A stretch of DNA of 64,000 bases from JBBDXI01 sp040902425 (GCA_040902425.1 JBBDXI010000069.1:1-64000), one strand, 5' to 3'; counted from the first letter of the stretch, positions 1-8,956 are shown. Made by a program: numbers and translations. The notes: generated by a model from the letters alone, not told the origin.

Positions 1-39
1 GCCGCCGCGCCCACCGGCTCCGCAGCCCCGCCGCGCTAG
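1..39 (+). CDS. 3' tail of an upstream gene (partial)
   Basis: Frame 1 is open from the window edge to a TAG at 37-39 and encodes AAPTGSAAPPR. The tail resembles the C-terminus of the next gene (PAPTGSAGAN), so the upstream gene may be a related cytochrome or secreted protein of the same operon. With only 12 codons visible, the function cannot be assigned. Confidence 0.4.
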   Translation, partial: AAAPTGSAAPPR

Positions 40-56
40 CACCGACGGAGCCCCCG

Positions 57-737
57 ATGAGCGATCCGCCGGCGCGCCGCGAGTCCACCGACGAGCCGGC
101 CGCCGCCCCGCGCGCGCGCCGCGCCGACCCCAGCCCCCGCGAAGCCCGCGCCCGCCGGCGCGCCGGGATCCTCGCCCTCGCCTGGGGCCTGGCCATCCCC
201 CTCGCCTGGGCCGGGTGCACCGTCACCGCCAACAACTACCGCACCCTCAGCTTCCTCTTCGACGGCGTGCCCGATCCGAGCGCCGTCCCCGGCGCCCCCG
301 GCGAGCCCGGCGCCATCCCCACCTTCGTCGTCGTCCACGCGCCCTTCGCCGAGGAGCGCTGCGAGGAGTGCCACTCCGGGCGAGCCCGCCCCACCCGCCA
401 CGACTCCAGCGCCTGCGTGCGGTGCCACGCCCAGACCGCCTCCCAGCACCCTCGCATGCACGGGCCCGTCGCCGCCCTCGCCTGCCTCTGGTGCCACAAC
501 CCCCACGAGTCCACCCACCGCCACCTCCTCCGCGACACCGACCGCAACGTCTGCGCCCAGTGCCACACCCCCGCCCTCCTCAGCCCCGAGCGTGTCCCCG
601 CCCACGCCGACACCGCCCGCGCCTGCCTGGAGTGCCACGCCGGGCACGGCGGCGACACGCCCTTCTTTCTCAGGCCCGGCGCTGAGCTGCCCCCGGCGCC
701 GCCGCCCGCCCCCACCGGATCGGCGGGCGCGAACTAG
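57..737 (+). CDS. 5-heme cytochrome c, membrane-anchored or lipoprotein
   Basis: This 226-residue protein has a basic, Arg-rich N-terminus and a hydrophobic segment at about residues 36-55 ending in LAWAGC, which could be a weak lipobox or an uncleaved anchor. Five CxxCH heme sites follow (CEECH, CVRCH, CLWCH, CAQCH, CLECH), then a Pro/Ala-rich tail. The ATG has an ACGGAG ribosome site just upstream, and the gene starts 17 bases after the preceding stop. It lies directly before an outer-membrane barrel gene, so a role as a periplasmic electron carrier of a trans-envelope conduit is inferred. The fold cannot be named more precisely than the multiheme cytochrome c3-like superfamily. Confidence 0.85.
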   Translation: MSDPPARRESTDEPAAAPRARRADPSPREARARRRAGILALAWGLAIPLAWAGCTVTANNYRTLSFLFDGVPDPSAVPGAPGEPGAIPTFVVVHAPFAEERCEECHSGRARPTRHDSSACVRCHAQTASQHPRMHGPVAALACLWCHNPHESTHRHLLRDTDRNVCAQCHTPALLSPERVPAHADTARACLECHAGHGGDTPFFLRPGAELPPAPPPAPTGSAGAN

Positions 738-740
738 CCC

Positions 741-2768
741 GTGCGCGCCGCCCCGACCATCCCCGCCCTCCCCGCCGTCGCCGCCGCCGTCCTCCTCAGC
801 GCCGCCGCGGGCGCCCAGCCCCCCGCCGCCGACGACGGCCCCGTCATTGTCGGCGAGCCCCGCATGAGCTTCCGCCCCTTCACCCTCGAGCGTTTCGACG
901 CGGGCCTGGAGTTCTTCGCCCAGCGCCGCCTCGACCGCCTCCGCCGGCGCGGCCAGCCGACCCTGGTCAACCGCGAGGACCTCCTCCGCGAGTCCCTCGA
1001 CCTCTCCCTCCAGGGCGCCGTCGGCCACAAGAACCTCCTGGACTTCACCGGCACCGCCCGCCTCGGCCTCGAGGACCGCTGGTTCCGCAGCGACACCGAC
1101 AGCGCCCGCGGCCACGATACCGACCTGGCCGCGCTCTACGACCTCAGCGGCCTCATCCTCCAGACCGGCCCCGTCCCGACCACCGTCTACACCCGGCGCG
1201 AGGAGGCCCTGCTCGACCGCGAGTTCGCGCCCTCGGTCCGCAACACCACCACCGAGTCGGGGGTGATCGCGCGGATCACCTCCGCCGACGTTCCGACCAC
1301 TCTCCAGTACTTCCACCGCGAGCAGGAGCAGAGCGACCGCCCCGGCGTGACCAACTTCACCACCATCCAGGACACCTTCGGCATCAACAGCGACCTGCGG
1401 CTCGCCGAACGCCAGAACCTCACCCTCGACTACACCTTCGACCGCGTGGAGGAGTCCCAAACCTTCGGCTTCGACGACCGCTTCGACCGCCACGACGGCA
1501 CGCTCTCGCACCTGGTCGAGTTCGGGGGCCGGCACCGCAGCGACCTGCGGTCCACGCTGCGCTTCTACGACCAGTCCGGGCGGTTCGACCAGCAGATCCT
1601 GCGGCTGGATGAGCGGCTGGTCCTCCGGCACACCGACCGCTTCGAGACCCGCTACGACGCCACGCTGGAGCGCCAGGAGCGGGCCGGCGCCGAGCAGCGG
1701 CTCGCACGCGGGGCCGCCTCGCTCCGCCACCGCCTCTTCGAGAGCCTCGTCAGCACCGCCGGCGTCGGCGCCCAGCGCTTCGAGAGCGAGGGCGGCTTCA
1801 CCAGCGACACCCTGTTTGTCACGGGCGCGCTCCAGTACACCAAGAGGGCGCCGCGGGGCAGGCTCGACGCCGCCGTCGGCGCCACCTACGACACCCAGCG
1901 GAGCAGCGAGCGCGGCGAGCCGGTCAGCATCCTCGGCGAGACCCACATCTTCAGCGACCCGCTCCCCATCACCCTCTCCCGCCGCAACGTCGTCCCGGGG
2001 TCGGTCGTCGTCCGCCCGCCCTCGGGCTTCCCCGTCTTCGTCGAGGGGATCGACTACGAGCTGCGGGTCTTCCCCGACCGCGTCGAGATCCGCCCCATCC
2101 CCGGCGGGGCCATCACCAGCGGCACCGCCGTCGTCGTCGACTACGACATCGGCCCCGAGCCCGCCAACACCGTCGACACCCTGGGGACCAGCATCTCCGC
2201 CCGCTACACCCTCACCGAGGGCCCCCTCCGCGGCCTGGCAGCGTTCGTGGACTACCGCCAGCTGGACCACGAGCTGAGCACCGAGGGGCCGGCGACCCTG
2301 ATCGTCGACGATGTCCGGGACCTGACCGTCGGCGCCGAGTTCCTCCGCGGCCCGGTCACCCTCCGGGCCGAGCGGCAGCACCGCGACAGCACCGTCAACC
2401 CCTTCGACGCGACCCGCCTGGAGGGGCGCTACAACCAGCGGCTGGGGCGCGACTCGGCCCTGTCTTTGGAGGCCATCCACGAGATCATCGACTACCGCGA
2501 CTCCGGTGAACGGATCGAGTTCGACCGCCTCTCGGCCCGGTGGGCCCACCGGGTGAACCCCGAGCTTCATTGCAGCCTGCGCCTTCTGTACCGGGATGAA
2601 CGGACCCGCCTCTCGGGCGACACCCGGGGGCTGGAGCAGGCCCTGGAGGTCAACTGGCGGCGGAGGCAGACCGACGTGTACGCCTCGGTCCGCAACGCGA
2701 TACTGGACGTGGAGGGCGGGGAGACGCTATCACAGACGTTCCAGTTCGGCCTCCGCCGCCGATTCTGA
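741..2768 (+). CDS. Outer-membrane beta-barrel protein of a cytochrome conduit
   Basis: This 675-residue protein starts at a GTG three bases after the cytochrome stop. A signal peptide (residues 1 to about 26, ending AAAGAQ) is followed by alternating polar/aromatic beta-strand-like sequence to the end. The last residue is Phe (FGLRRRF), the usual C-terminal signal for outer-membrane barrel insertion. There is no CxxCH motif. Barrels beside multiheme cytochromes are known as the porin half of porin-cytochrome complexes (MtrB/PioB or Geobacter Omb type). Membership in one of those families cannot be proved from the sequence, so this could be a new barrel family. Codon use changes from C-ending towards G-ending along the gene. 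Confidence 0.75.
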   Translation: MRAAPTIPALPAVAAAVLLSAAAGAQPPAADDGPVIVGEPRMSFRPFTLERFDAGLEFFAQRRLDRLRRRGQPTLVNREDLLRESLDLSLQGAVGHKNLLDFTGTARLGLEDRWFRSDTDSARGHDTDLAALYDLSGLILQTGPVPTTVYTRREEALLDREFAPSVRNTTTESGVIARITSADVPTTLQYFHREQEQSDRPGVTNFTTIQDTFGINSDLRLAERQNLTLDYTFDRVEESQTFGFDDRFDRHDGTLSHLVEFGGRHRSDLRSTLRFYDQSGRFDQQILRLDERLVLRHTDRFETRYDATLERQERAGAEQRLARGAASLRHRLFESLVSTAGVGAQRFESEGGFTSDTLFVTGALQYTKRAPRGRLDAAVGATYDTQRSSERGEPVSILGETHIFSDPLPITLSRRNVVPGSVVVRPPSGFPVFVEGIDYELRVFPDRVEIRPIPGGAITSGTAVVVDYDIGPEPANTVDTLGTSISARYTLTEGPLRGLAAFVDYRQLDHELSTEGPATLIVDDVRDLTVGAEFLRGPVTLRAERQHRDSTVNPFDATRLEGRYNQRLGRDSALSLEAIHEIIDYRDSGERIEFDRLSARWAHRVNPELHCSLRLLYRDERTRLSGDTRGLEQALEVNWRRRQTDVYASVRNAILDVEGGETLSQTFQFGLRRRF

Positions 2769-2777
2769 GGAGCCCAC

Positions 2778-3851
2778 GTGCGAAGGACAGCGAGGATGCT
2801 GGTGATGGTGACGGCGGGCGCAGCGCTCGGCGCGGGCGGCTCGGGGTGCGGGCGCCCGGCGGGTGTGATCTTCGACCCCGCCAACGCCGCGTACGTCTGG
2901 CCGCCGCCGCCCGACGCGCCGCGCATCCGGTACCTGGGGCAGATCGCAACCGACCAGGACCTGAAGCCCGCCCGGGGCCCGGGGCGGCAGATCGGGGCGG
3001 TGCTGTTCGGCAAGGAAGCGGCGCGGGCGATGCTGAGCCCGCTGGGCCTCTGCACCGACGGCGCGGACCGCCTGTTCGTGGCCGACTCCAACGCGCAGGC
3101 GCTCCACGTATTCGACCTGCGGACCCGGCGGTACGAGCAGTGGCGCCCGCCCGCCGGGAGCGAGGCCTTCTCGCAGCCGGTCGCGGTGGCGTGGGACCCC
3201 GGGGGCGCAGGGGGGGCGGGGGGGGCGGGGCGGGTGCTGGTCTGCGATTCGATGGGGCGGGCGGTGTTCGCGTTCTCCAGCGCGGGTGCGTTCCTGGGGA
3301 CGCTGGGCCGCTCGCACCTCGTGAGGCCCTGCGGGATCGCCGTCGGCGCGGATGGGCGGCTGTTTGTCGCCGATGCGGGGCTGCACCAGGTGGTGGTGCT
3401 GACGCGCGAGGGTGAGGTCGCCGCGCGGCTGGGCGGGCGCGGGGTCGGCGCGGGGGAGTTCAACTTCCCGACCAACGTGGCGCTCGACGCGGGTGGCCGG
3501 CTGTACGTGAGCGACTCGCTGAACTTTCGGGTGCAGGTCTTCGGGCCGGACCTGGCGCCCCTCCGGCAGATCGGGCGCAAGGGCGATGTGCCGGGCACGT
3601 TCGCGCAGCCGAAGGGCGTGGCGATCGACCCGGATGGGCACCTCTACGTGGTGGATGCCCACTTCGAGGCCGTGCAGGTGTTCGACCCGGAGGGGACCCT
3701 GCTGCTGACCTTCGGGCGCGAGGGGCGGGGACCGGGAGAGTTCTGGCTGCCGGCGGGGGTCCACATCGACGGGGGCGGGCGGGTGTGGATCGCCGACTCG
3801 TACAACCGGCGGGTCCAGGTTTTCCAGTACCTTGCGGAGGGGAAGCCGTGA
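2778..3851 (+). CDS. NHL-repeat six-bladed propeller lipoprotein
   Basis: This 357-residue protein has a signal sequence ending in a lipobox-like GGSGC (Cys24), so it is probably lipidated. Six NHL-type blades are visible, each with a core such as LFVADSN, LVCDSMG, LFVADAG, LYVSDSL, LYVVDAH or VWIADSY, giving a closed six-bladed propeller. There are no heme motifs. It is nine bases downstream of the barrel gene and overlaps the next cytochrome by four bases, so the genes are translationally linked. NHL proteins often accompany porin-cytochrome gene sets, probably as scaffolds; that role is inferred. The GTG start lacks a strong ribosome site and could be an internal codon instead. Confidence 0.85.
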   Translation: MRRTARMLVMVTAGAALGAGGSGCGRPAGVIFDPANAAYVWPPPPDAPRIRYLGQIATDQDLKPARGPGRQIGAVLFGKEAARAMLSPLGLCTDGADRLFVADSNAQALHVFDLRTRRYEQWRPPAGSEAFSQPVAVAWDPGGAGGAGGAGRVLVCDSMGRAVFAFSSAGAFLGTLGRSHLVRPCGIAVGADGRLFVADAGLHQVVVLTREGEVAARLGGRGVGAGEFNFPTNVALDAGGRLYVSDSLNFRVQVFGPDLAPLRQIGRKGDVPGTFAQPKGVAIDPDGHLYVVDAHFEAVQVFDPEGTLLLTFGREGRGPGEFWLPAGVHIDGGGRVWIADSYNRRVQVFQYLAEGKP

Positions 3852-5689
3852 GCAGGGAAGCAAGTGGCACAGCAGCAACCGGCCAAACAGCAGATTGCAG
3901 AGCCGCACATGGCGCAGCGGCGAGGCAGGGCGTGAACAGCGTGCATCGCCGCCGCGTGGGCTCTCTTTGCCATGTGCTGCTCTGCCCCTTGCTGCTCTGC
4001 GCCTCCGCGGCGGCGCAGCCGGCGAGCGTGGTGGACAGCCCGCACAACCTCTCGGCCGGGGGGACGGGGCCGGTGCGGGCGACGATCGAGGACCAGGTGT
4101 GCATCTTCTGCCACGCGCCCCACAACGCGGCGCCGGCGCGCCCGCTGTGGAACCGGGCGACGCCGCCGGGGCCGTACTCGATCTACACCAGCCCCTCGCT
4201 GAACGCGGCGCCGGGCCAGCCGACGGGGAACTCGAAGATGTGCCTCTCGTGCCACGACGGGACGATCGCGCTGGGGAGCGTGGTCTCGCGGGGGACGCCG
4301 ATCCACATGGCGGCGGGGATCACCACCATCCCGCCGGGGGCCTCGAACCTGGGGACGGACCTCTCGGATGACCACCCGGTCTCCTTCCGGTACGACCCGG
4401 CGCTGGCGGGAAAGGACCCGGGGCTGAAGGACCCCTCGGCGCTGCCGCCGCAGGTGAGGCTGGACCACAACTCGGAGCTGCAGTGCACCTCGTGCCACGA
4501 CTCGCACAGCAACGCGCTGGGGAAGTTCCTGGTGGTGCGGAACGACAGCTCACAGCTCTGCCTGACGTGCCACCAGGTGGGGCACACCGCGGTGGCGGGG
4601 CACGGGAACTGCAGCGACTGCCACCAGCCGCACACCGCGCCGAGCGGGCCGTTCCTGCTGAAGCGGGCGACGGTGAGCGAGACCTGCCTGATGTGCCACG
4701 ACGGGAGCAGGGCGGGCGCGGCGAACATCGCGGCGGACCTGGGGAAGCTCTCGACGCACGACGTTCGGGGGACGGGGGCGGCGGGGCTCTCGGGGCCGCG
4801 GGGGCGCATCGGCTTCTCCGGGCACGCGTCGGAGCTGGACGGGACCTCGTGCACGGACTGCCACCAGCCGCACACGATGGGCCGGGGGAGCGCCGCCGCG
4901 CCCGCGGTCCACCCGAGCCTGGGGCGGATCGGCGGGGTCAACGCGTCGGGGGCGGCTGTGACGGTGGCGTCGTACGAATCGGAGGTGTGCTTCGCGTGCC
5001 ACGGGGACAAGGCAGCGACGCCGCCGGCGGTGCCGCGCCGGATCGTGCAGAACAACACGCGGCTGGAGTTCAGCCCCTCGGCGGTGTCATCCCACCCGGT
5101 GCAGACGCCGGGGCGGGGGGCGGGGGCGGAGTCGCCGAGCCTGCTTCCGGGGTGGAGCGCGGGGAGCGTGATGCACTGCTCCAGCTGCCACGCCTCGGAG
5201 AGCGGGCGGGGGGGCCGGGGCGGGGGGGGCGCGGGGGGGCTGCGGGGGTCGGGGGCGGCGGGGGTGCACGGGTCGCACTTCGCGCCCCTGCTGCTCGCGC
5301 GGTACGAGACGGGGGACTTCACGCCGGAGAGCGCCAGCGCCTACGGGCTGTGCTACCAGTGCCACGACCGCGGGAGCATCCTGAGCGACGCGTCGTTCGC
5401 GGGGCACCGGCTGCACATCGTGGACCACCGGACGCCGTGCGCGGCCTGCCACGACGCCCACGGGGTCTCCTCCACACAGGGGACGCCGATGGCCAACGGG
5501 CACCTGATCAACTTCGCGACGAACATCGTGTTCCCCGACCGGGTGACGGGGCGGCTGGAGTACCGCGACAGCGGGGTGTTCTCCGGCGAGTGCTTCCTGA
5601 GTTGCCACGGGGTGGACCATTCGCCAAAGCGGTACCCCGCCGAACCGGGGGGGGCTGTAGCCCCGGTGCGGAGGCCGCCGCGCCGGTAA
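3848..5689 (+). CDS. Secreted multiheme cytochrome c (12 potential heme sites)
   Basis: The chosen start is GTG 3848, which overlaps the previous stop (GTGA) and follows a strong GGAGG seven bases upstream. An ATG farther upstream, inside the NHL gene, is less likely. The 613-residue protein has an unusually long leader of about 50 residues before a hydrophobic core (VLLCPLLLCASAAAQ). It carries eleven CxxCH motifs plus a CFLSCH (CX3CH) near the C-terminus. A Gly-rich stretch lies at about residues 455-475. It is probably periplasmic or cell-surface and acts as the electron wire next to the barrel; this is inferred from context. Internal GTG starts at 3932 or 3941 would give a normal-length signal peptide. 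Confidence 0.85.
   Translation: MSREASGTAATGQTADCRAAHGAAARQGVNSVHRRRVGSLCHVLLCPLLLCASAAAQPASVVDSPHNLSAGGTGPVRATIEDQVCIFCHAPHNAAPARPLWNRATPPGPYSIYTSPSLNAAPGQPTGNSKMCLSCHDGTIALGSVVSRGTPIHMAAGITTIPPGASNLGTDLSDDHPVSFRYDPALAGKDPGLKDPSALPPQVRLDHNSELQCTSCHDSHSNALGKFLVVRNDSSQLCLTCHQVGHTAVAGHGNCSDCHQPHTAPSGPFLLKRATVSETCLMCHDGSRAGAANIAADLGKLSTHDVRGTGAAGLSGPRGRIGFSGHASELDGTSCTDCHQPHTMGRGSAAAPAVHPSLGRIGGVNASGAAVTVASYESEVCFACHGDKAATPPAVPRRIVQNNTRLEFSPSAVSSHPVQTPGRGAGAESPSLLPGWSAGSVMHCSSCHASESGRGGRGGGGAGGLRGSGAAGVHGSHFAPLLLARYETGDFTPESASAYGLCYQCHDRGSILSDASFAGHRLHIVDHRTPCAACHDAHGVSSTQGTPMANGHLINFATNIVFPDRVTGRLEYRDSGVFSGECFLSCHGVDHSPKRYPAEPGGAVAPVRRPPRR
5644..5667 (+). repeat. GC-rich inverted repeat at the cytochrome 3' end
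   Basis: Arms ACCGGGG and CCCCGGT flank GGGGCTGTAG and lie in the last codons of the upstream cytochrome. A U-run does not follow, so a standard intrinsic terminator is not supported. It may be a dispersed palindrome that has extended the reading frame (residues AVAPVRRPPRR). Confidence 0.35.
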
Positions 5690-5778
5690 ATGGGGGCTCT
5701 GGGGCGTGGGCGACGGTGCGCGCGGGGGCGCGCAGCAGGCGGAGCCGGCGAGGCGGGCCGCGCGCACGGATGGCGCGG

Positions 5779-7230
5779 TTACTTGGGGGGCGGCTGTGGC
5801 GGGGTCGGGGCGGCGGGGGGCAGCGTGATCGGCGCGGTTGATGCCCCGCGGTCGTAGCGCTCGACCTTGTGGCACCCCGGAGCGCAGGAGCCGCCGGTCT
5901 CGGCCGGGACGAAGTTGATGGGGAGTTTCCAGTTGCCGTAGGTGACGTGGTCGGCGATCTGGGCCTCGAAGCGGCTGGCGTGGACGGTGTGGCAGGCGCG
6001 GCAGGAGCGGCCCTGGGGGCCCTTGGCGACGTGGAGGTGGTGGAGGTTCCTCGTGCCGTCTCGGAAGCCGGTCTCCGTGCCGGTCTCGGTGGACTGGGTC
6101 AGCTTCGGGTCGTGGCACTTGAAGCACAGCGCGTAGGCCTCATCCGAGAAGGGCTGGTAGAAGGAGTCGGAGTAGCGGCGCTCCAGGAGGTCGGGCTGGG
6201 GGGCGCCGTGGACGCCGTGGCAGCCGGCGCACTCGCCCTTGGCCGCGGGGCCGTGCTTGAAGAGGGCGGGGTTGGTCAACTCGGCGACGGCGAGGACGGT
6301 GCGGTTCCCGTCCACCCTGATCGGCTTGTCGTGGCAGGCCATGCAGGTGGAGAGGGTGTCCTTGGTGAGCTGCTTCGCGTGGTCGCTGCCGTGGGCGACG
6401 TGGCAGTTGAGGCAGGCGCGCGAATCGCTCATGGGGGCGTGGGCGTGGGCGGCGACGCCCGCGGTCTTGCCGACGTTCTCGTGGCAGGAGAGGCAGAGGT
6501 CGGCGCTGGCAAGCTTCAGGATCTTGGGCTCGTTGGCGGCGTGGGGGGCGTGGCACTGGAGGCAGTCGCCGGCGATGGGGTCGTGGGGGTGCCTGGCGGT
6601 GGTGATGGTCTTGTGGATGTCCGTGTGGCAGTGGAGGCAGAGGGCGCGCTTCTCCATGAGGAGGAGGCGCGGCTCCTGGGCGTGGTGGGGCTTGTGGCAG
6701 GCGGAGCAGTCGGTGGCGGCGGGGCCGTGGATGTGGGTCCCCTTCAGGACATCCTTGTGGCAGTCGGCGCAGAGCGCCGGCATGGGGTCCTTCTTGAGGA
6801 GGGTGCGGGCAGCGCCGCCGTGGGGGTTGTGGCAGGCCAGGCAGTCGCCCTTGGCGAAGGGCTCGTGGCGGAGCGTGCCCTCGCGCCCGGTGTGGCCGAT
6901 GTGGCAGAAGGAGCAGAGGTCCGCGCCCTGGCGCTTGAGGGTGAAGGTGTGGCGGGACACATCCGCGAAGTCGTGGCAGGCGTCGCAGGCGCCGACGGCC
7001 GCGGGGCCGTGGAGGACCCTGTGGTTGACCTGGCTGGAGTGGCACCCGGCGGTGGTGCAGTCCGGGGTGCGCGTCGTGGGCGGGATGAGGTGCGCGGGCC
7101 TGGCTCCGGTCGGAGCGGCCGCGGGCGCGGCCGGCGGCGGAGCGCCCGGCGCCGGGGCCTGGCCGAGGAGCGCAGCAGGACCGACAAGAAGGCCGGTGAG
7201 CGCAGCGCCCGCGAGCGCACGGCGGATCAC
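5779..7230 (-). CDS. Periplasmic multiheme cytochrome c (15 potential heme sites)
   Basis: This 483-residue protein starts at a GTG that overlaps the stop of the upstream membrane cytochrome (GTGA). A signal peptide (about residues 1-24, GLLVGPAALLGQA) and a Pro/Ala linker precede the heme region. Thirteen canonical CxxCH motifs are regularly spaced in the style of doubled-CxxCH families. In addition there is one CTTAGCH (CX4CH) near the N-terminus and one CAPGCH (CX3CH) near the C-terminus. It probably accepts electrons from the NapC-like protein encoded just upstream and passes them to the outer-membrane complex encoded by the convergent operon. The partner assignment is inference; the heme motifs are directly visible. 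Confidence 0.88.
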   Translation of the reverse strand: MIRRALAGAALTGLLVGPAALLGQAPAPGAPPPAAPAAAPTGARPAHLIPPTTRTPDCTTAGCHSSQVNHRVLHGPAAVGACDACHDFADVSRHTFTLKRQGADLCSFCHIGHTGREGTLRHEPFAKGDCLACHNPHGGAARTLLKKDPMPALCADCHKDVLKGTHIHGPAATDCSACHKPHHAQEPRLLLMEKRALCLHCHTDIHKTITTARHPHDPIAGDCLQCHAPHAANEPKILKLASADLCLSCHENVGKTAGVAAHAHAPMSDSRACLNCHVAHGSDHAKQLTKDTLSTCMACHDKPIRVDGNRTVLAVAELTNPALFKHGPAAKGECAGCHGVHGAPQPDLLERRYSDSFYQPFSDEAYALCFKCHDPKLTQSTETGTETGFRDGTRNLHHLHVAKGPQGRSCRACHTVHASRFEAQIADHVTYGNWKLPINFVPAETGGSCAPGCHKVERYDRGASTAPITLPPAAPTPPQPPPK

Positions 7231-8741
7231 GCGGGCCTTCCCTTCGCGCGGGCGGCGGCGATGCCGGCCTTGGCGCGCTCGAGGAGTTGCTGGGTGTACG
7301 CGGGGTTGTGGACGCCCCAACTGCCGTCGATGCGGACGACCTCCAGGAGGCGGCGGGCCTCGTCGAGCGAGGCGGCCGGGATGGAGGCGTCGGCCTCGGC
7401 GAGCCCGAGGTCGGCGGCGGCCTCGTCGTAGAGGGCGCGGGCGGCCTTCTGCCAGAGGGGGATCATCTGCTGGCCGCGACCGGGCTTGTGGCAGGCGTCG
7501 CACGCCTCGTGGGAGGCGGCCTTGACGGTGGCGCCGCTCCGGGGGTTGGCCGAGACGGGCCGGTCCTTGATGTGGCAGCCGGCGCAATCGACGTGGGCGA
7601 GGAACATGGGGCTCATCGCCGTCGCTCCAGCGCTCGCGTGGGGCGGGGCGCCGCTCGCCGCGAGCCTCGCCGGGTCGAGGAGGTAGGTGCTGCGCTGGAC
7701 GCCGTGCTGGTCCTGGTGGCAGAGGCGGCAGTCGAACTGCTCGAGGGAGGCGGACTGGGCGACCGGGCCGTGCTTGACGGTGCCGTGGCAGGAGAAGCAC
7801 TCGATCTTGTGGTGGCCCTCGTTGTGGATGCGGTGCATCTCCTCGGTCGGGAGGGATCGCTCGACGCCGAAGGTGTGGCACTGGAGGCAGCGGCCGTCGG
7901 CGATGGGCTCCGGGGTGGCGGTGGCGCCGCGGTGGCAGGACTCGCAGGCGGCGCCGTAGGCGAGGTACTGGGTGTGGTCGATCTTCAGGCCGTTGCGCTC
8001 GATGACCCGTGTGGGGGCGGCGTGGCAGGCGGTGCAGGAGCTGGAGGGCGTCTTGCCCGCGGCGAGGGTGAGGGCGGGGGCGCCGCCGGTTGCTGGGGCG
8101 GCGCGGGCCGGGACCGGCGCGTCGCTGGCGACGGCGGGGCGGCTCTCGCGGACGGCCATCCGGATGACAACGGCGGCGCTGCCGTTGCCGGGGACGCCGG
8201 CGAGCTTGTCGCGCTCGACGAGGTGGCAGGCGAGGCAGACGTCGGTGTTGACCTCGAAGTGCTCGTTGCCCTTGACGTGGGAGTGGCAGGTGCTGCAGGC
8301 GACGCGGATGCCGGCGTAGGTCAGGTCCATGTGCTTGTCGTGGCGGAACGTGTAGGGGCCGTCGGTCTTCTCGGTCTTGCGGATGGTCTCGACGGCATGG
8401 CACCCGGCGCGGGTGCAGGCGAGTTCATCGACGGACGCGGAGGGCTTGGTGGAGGTGCGGTGGAGAAGGTCATCCACGACCTGGCCGAGGCCGTTGAGCT
8501 TGGCGGCGACGAAGTTGTCCATGCCGGGGGCGATGTGGCACTTGACGCAGGCGACATCCTTGTGGGTGCCCTGCCTCCAGGAGTCGTAGTAGGGGCCCAT
8601 GATGTGGCAGCTGTCGCAGAACCAGCTCTGGCTGGTGAGCTCCGCGCTGGCGGCCCCGAGGATGGGCAAGACGATGAGCCCGGCGACGATGATGCGCTTG
8701 CGGCGGCTCCAGGAGCGGACTCGTTCTCGGATGCGGCGCAT
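7227..8741 (-). CDS. NapC/NirT-like membrane multiheme cytochrome c
   Basis: The ATG at 8741 gives 504 residues: a basic N-terminus, one transmembrane helix (about residues 18-38) and then a NapC/NirT/NrfH-like opening, CDSCH ... THKDVACVKCH. Eleven CxxCH sites and one CTRAGCH (CX4CH) are present. Members of the NapC/NirT group oxidise quinol at the membrane and feed periplasmic cytochromes. The extra C-terminal hemes suggest a fused relay domain. It is first in a two-gene operon with the 15-site cytochrome, and a sigma-54-type promoter lies about 33-48 bases upstream of the start. In-frame sequence upstream of this ATG is low-complexity and is not taken as coding. Confidence 0.9.
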   Translation of the reverse strand: MRRIRERVRSWSRRKRIIVAGLIVLPILGAASAELTSQSWFCDSCHIMGPYYDSWRQGTHKDVACVKCHIAPGMDNFVAAKLNGLGQVVDDLLHRTSTKPSASVDELACTRAGCHAVETIRKTEKTDGPYTFRHDKHMDLTYAGIRVACSTCHSHVKGNEHFEVNTDVCLACHLVERDKLAGVPGNGSAAVVIRMAVRESRPAVASDAPVPARAAPATGGAPALTLAAGKTPSSSCTACHAAPTRVIERNGLKIDHTQYLAYGAACESCHRGATATPEPIADGRCLQCHTFGVERSLPTEEMHRIHNEGHHKIECFSCHGTVKHGPVAQSASLEQFDCRLCHQDQHGVQRSTYLLDPARLAASGAPPHASAGATAMSPMFLAHVDCAGCHIKDRPVSANPRSGATVKAASHEACDACHKPGRGQQMIPLWQKAARALYDEAAADLGLAEADASIPAASLDEARRLLEVVRIDGSWGVHNPAYTQQLLERAKAGIAAARAKGRPA

Positions 8742-8773
8742 GGCGTCTCCGTCGGATGGGGGCGGGGTGTTGC

Positions 8774-8789
8774 TGCACACCCCGTGCCA
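8774..8789 (-). promoter_or_regulatory. Sigma-54-type promoter of the cytochrome operon
   Basis: On the - strand the sequence reads TGGCACGGGGTGTGCA. The -24 block is a full match to TGGCACG. The -12 block GTGCA differs from TTGCA at one base. The GG and GC dinucleotides are exactly ten bases apart. The predicted start near 8763 leaves a leader of about 22 bases before the ATG at 8741. Confidence 0.65.
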
Positions 8790-8956
8790 CATGAGGCGGG
8801 GCGGGGGGGTGGGCGCGCGGCCCCGGGCGGGGCTGGGAGCGGGGGGGCTCTCACGGACAGGAAGGCGGGCCGGGGGCGACTCCCGTTCCTGAGAATGGGC
8901 GGGGGCGGGCGGCGTCCCGGGGTCGGGAGAGCGGGGGGTGGGGGCCGGGGCGGGAC

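Noticed and set aside
36..2570. An 844-codon open frame on the - strand opposite the cytochrome and barrel genes
   Set aside because: Its product is a Gly/Ala/Asp/Val-rich low-complexity chain with no domain. It mirrors the real genes on the + strand; such long shadows are expected at very high GC.
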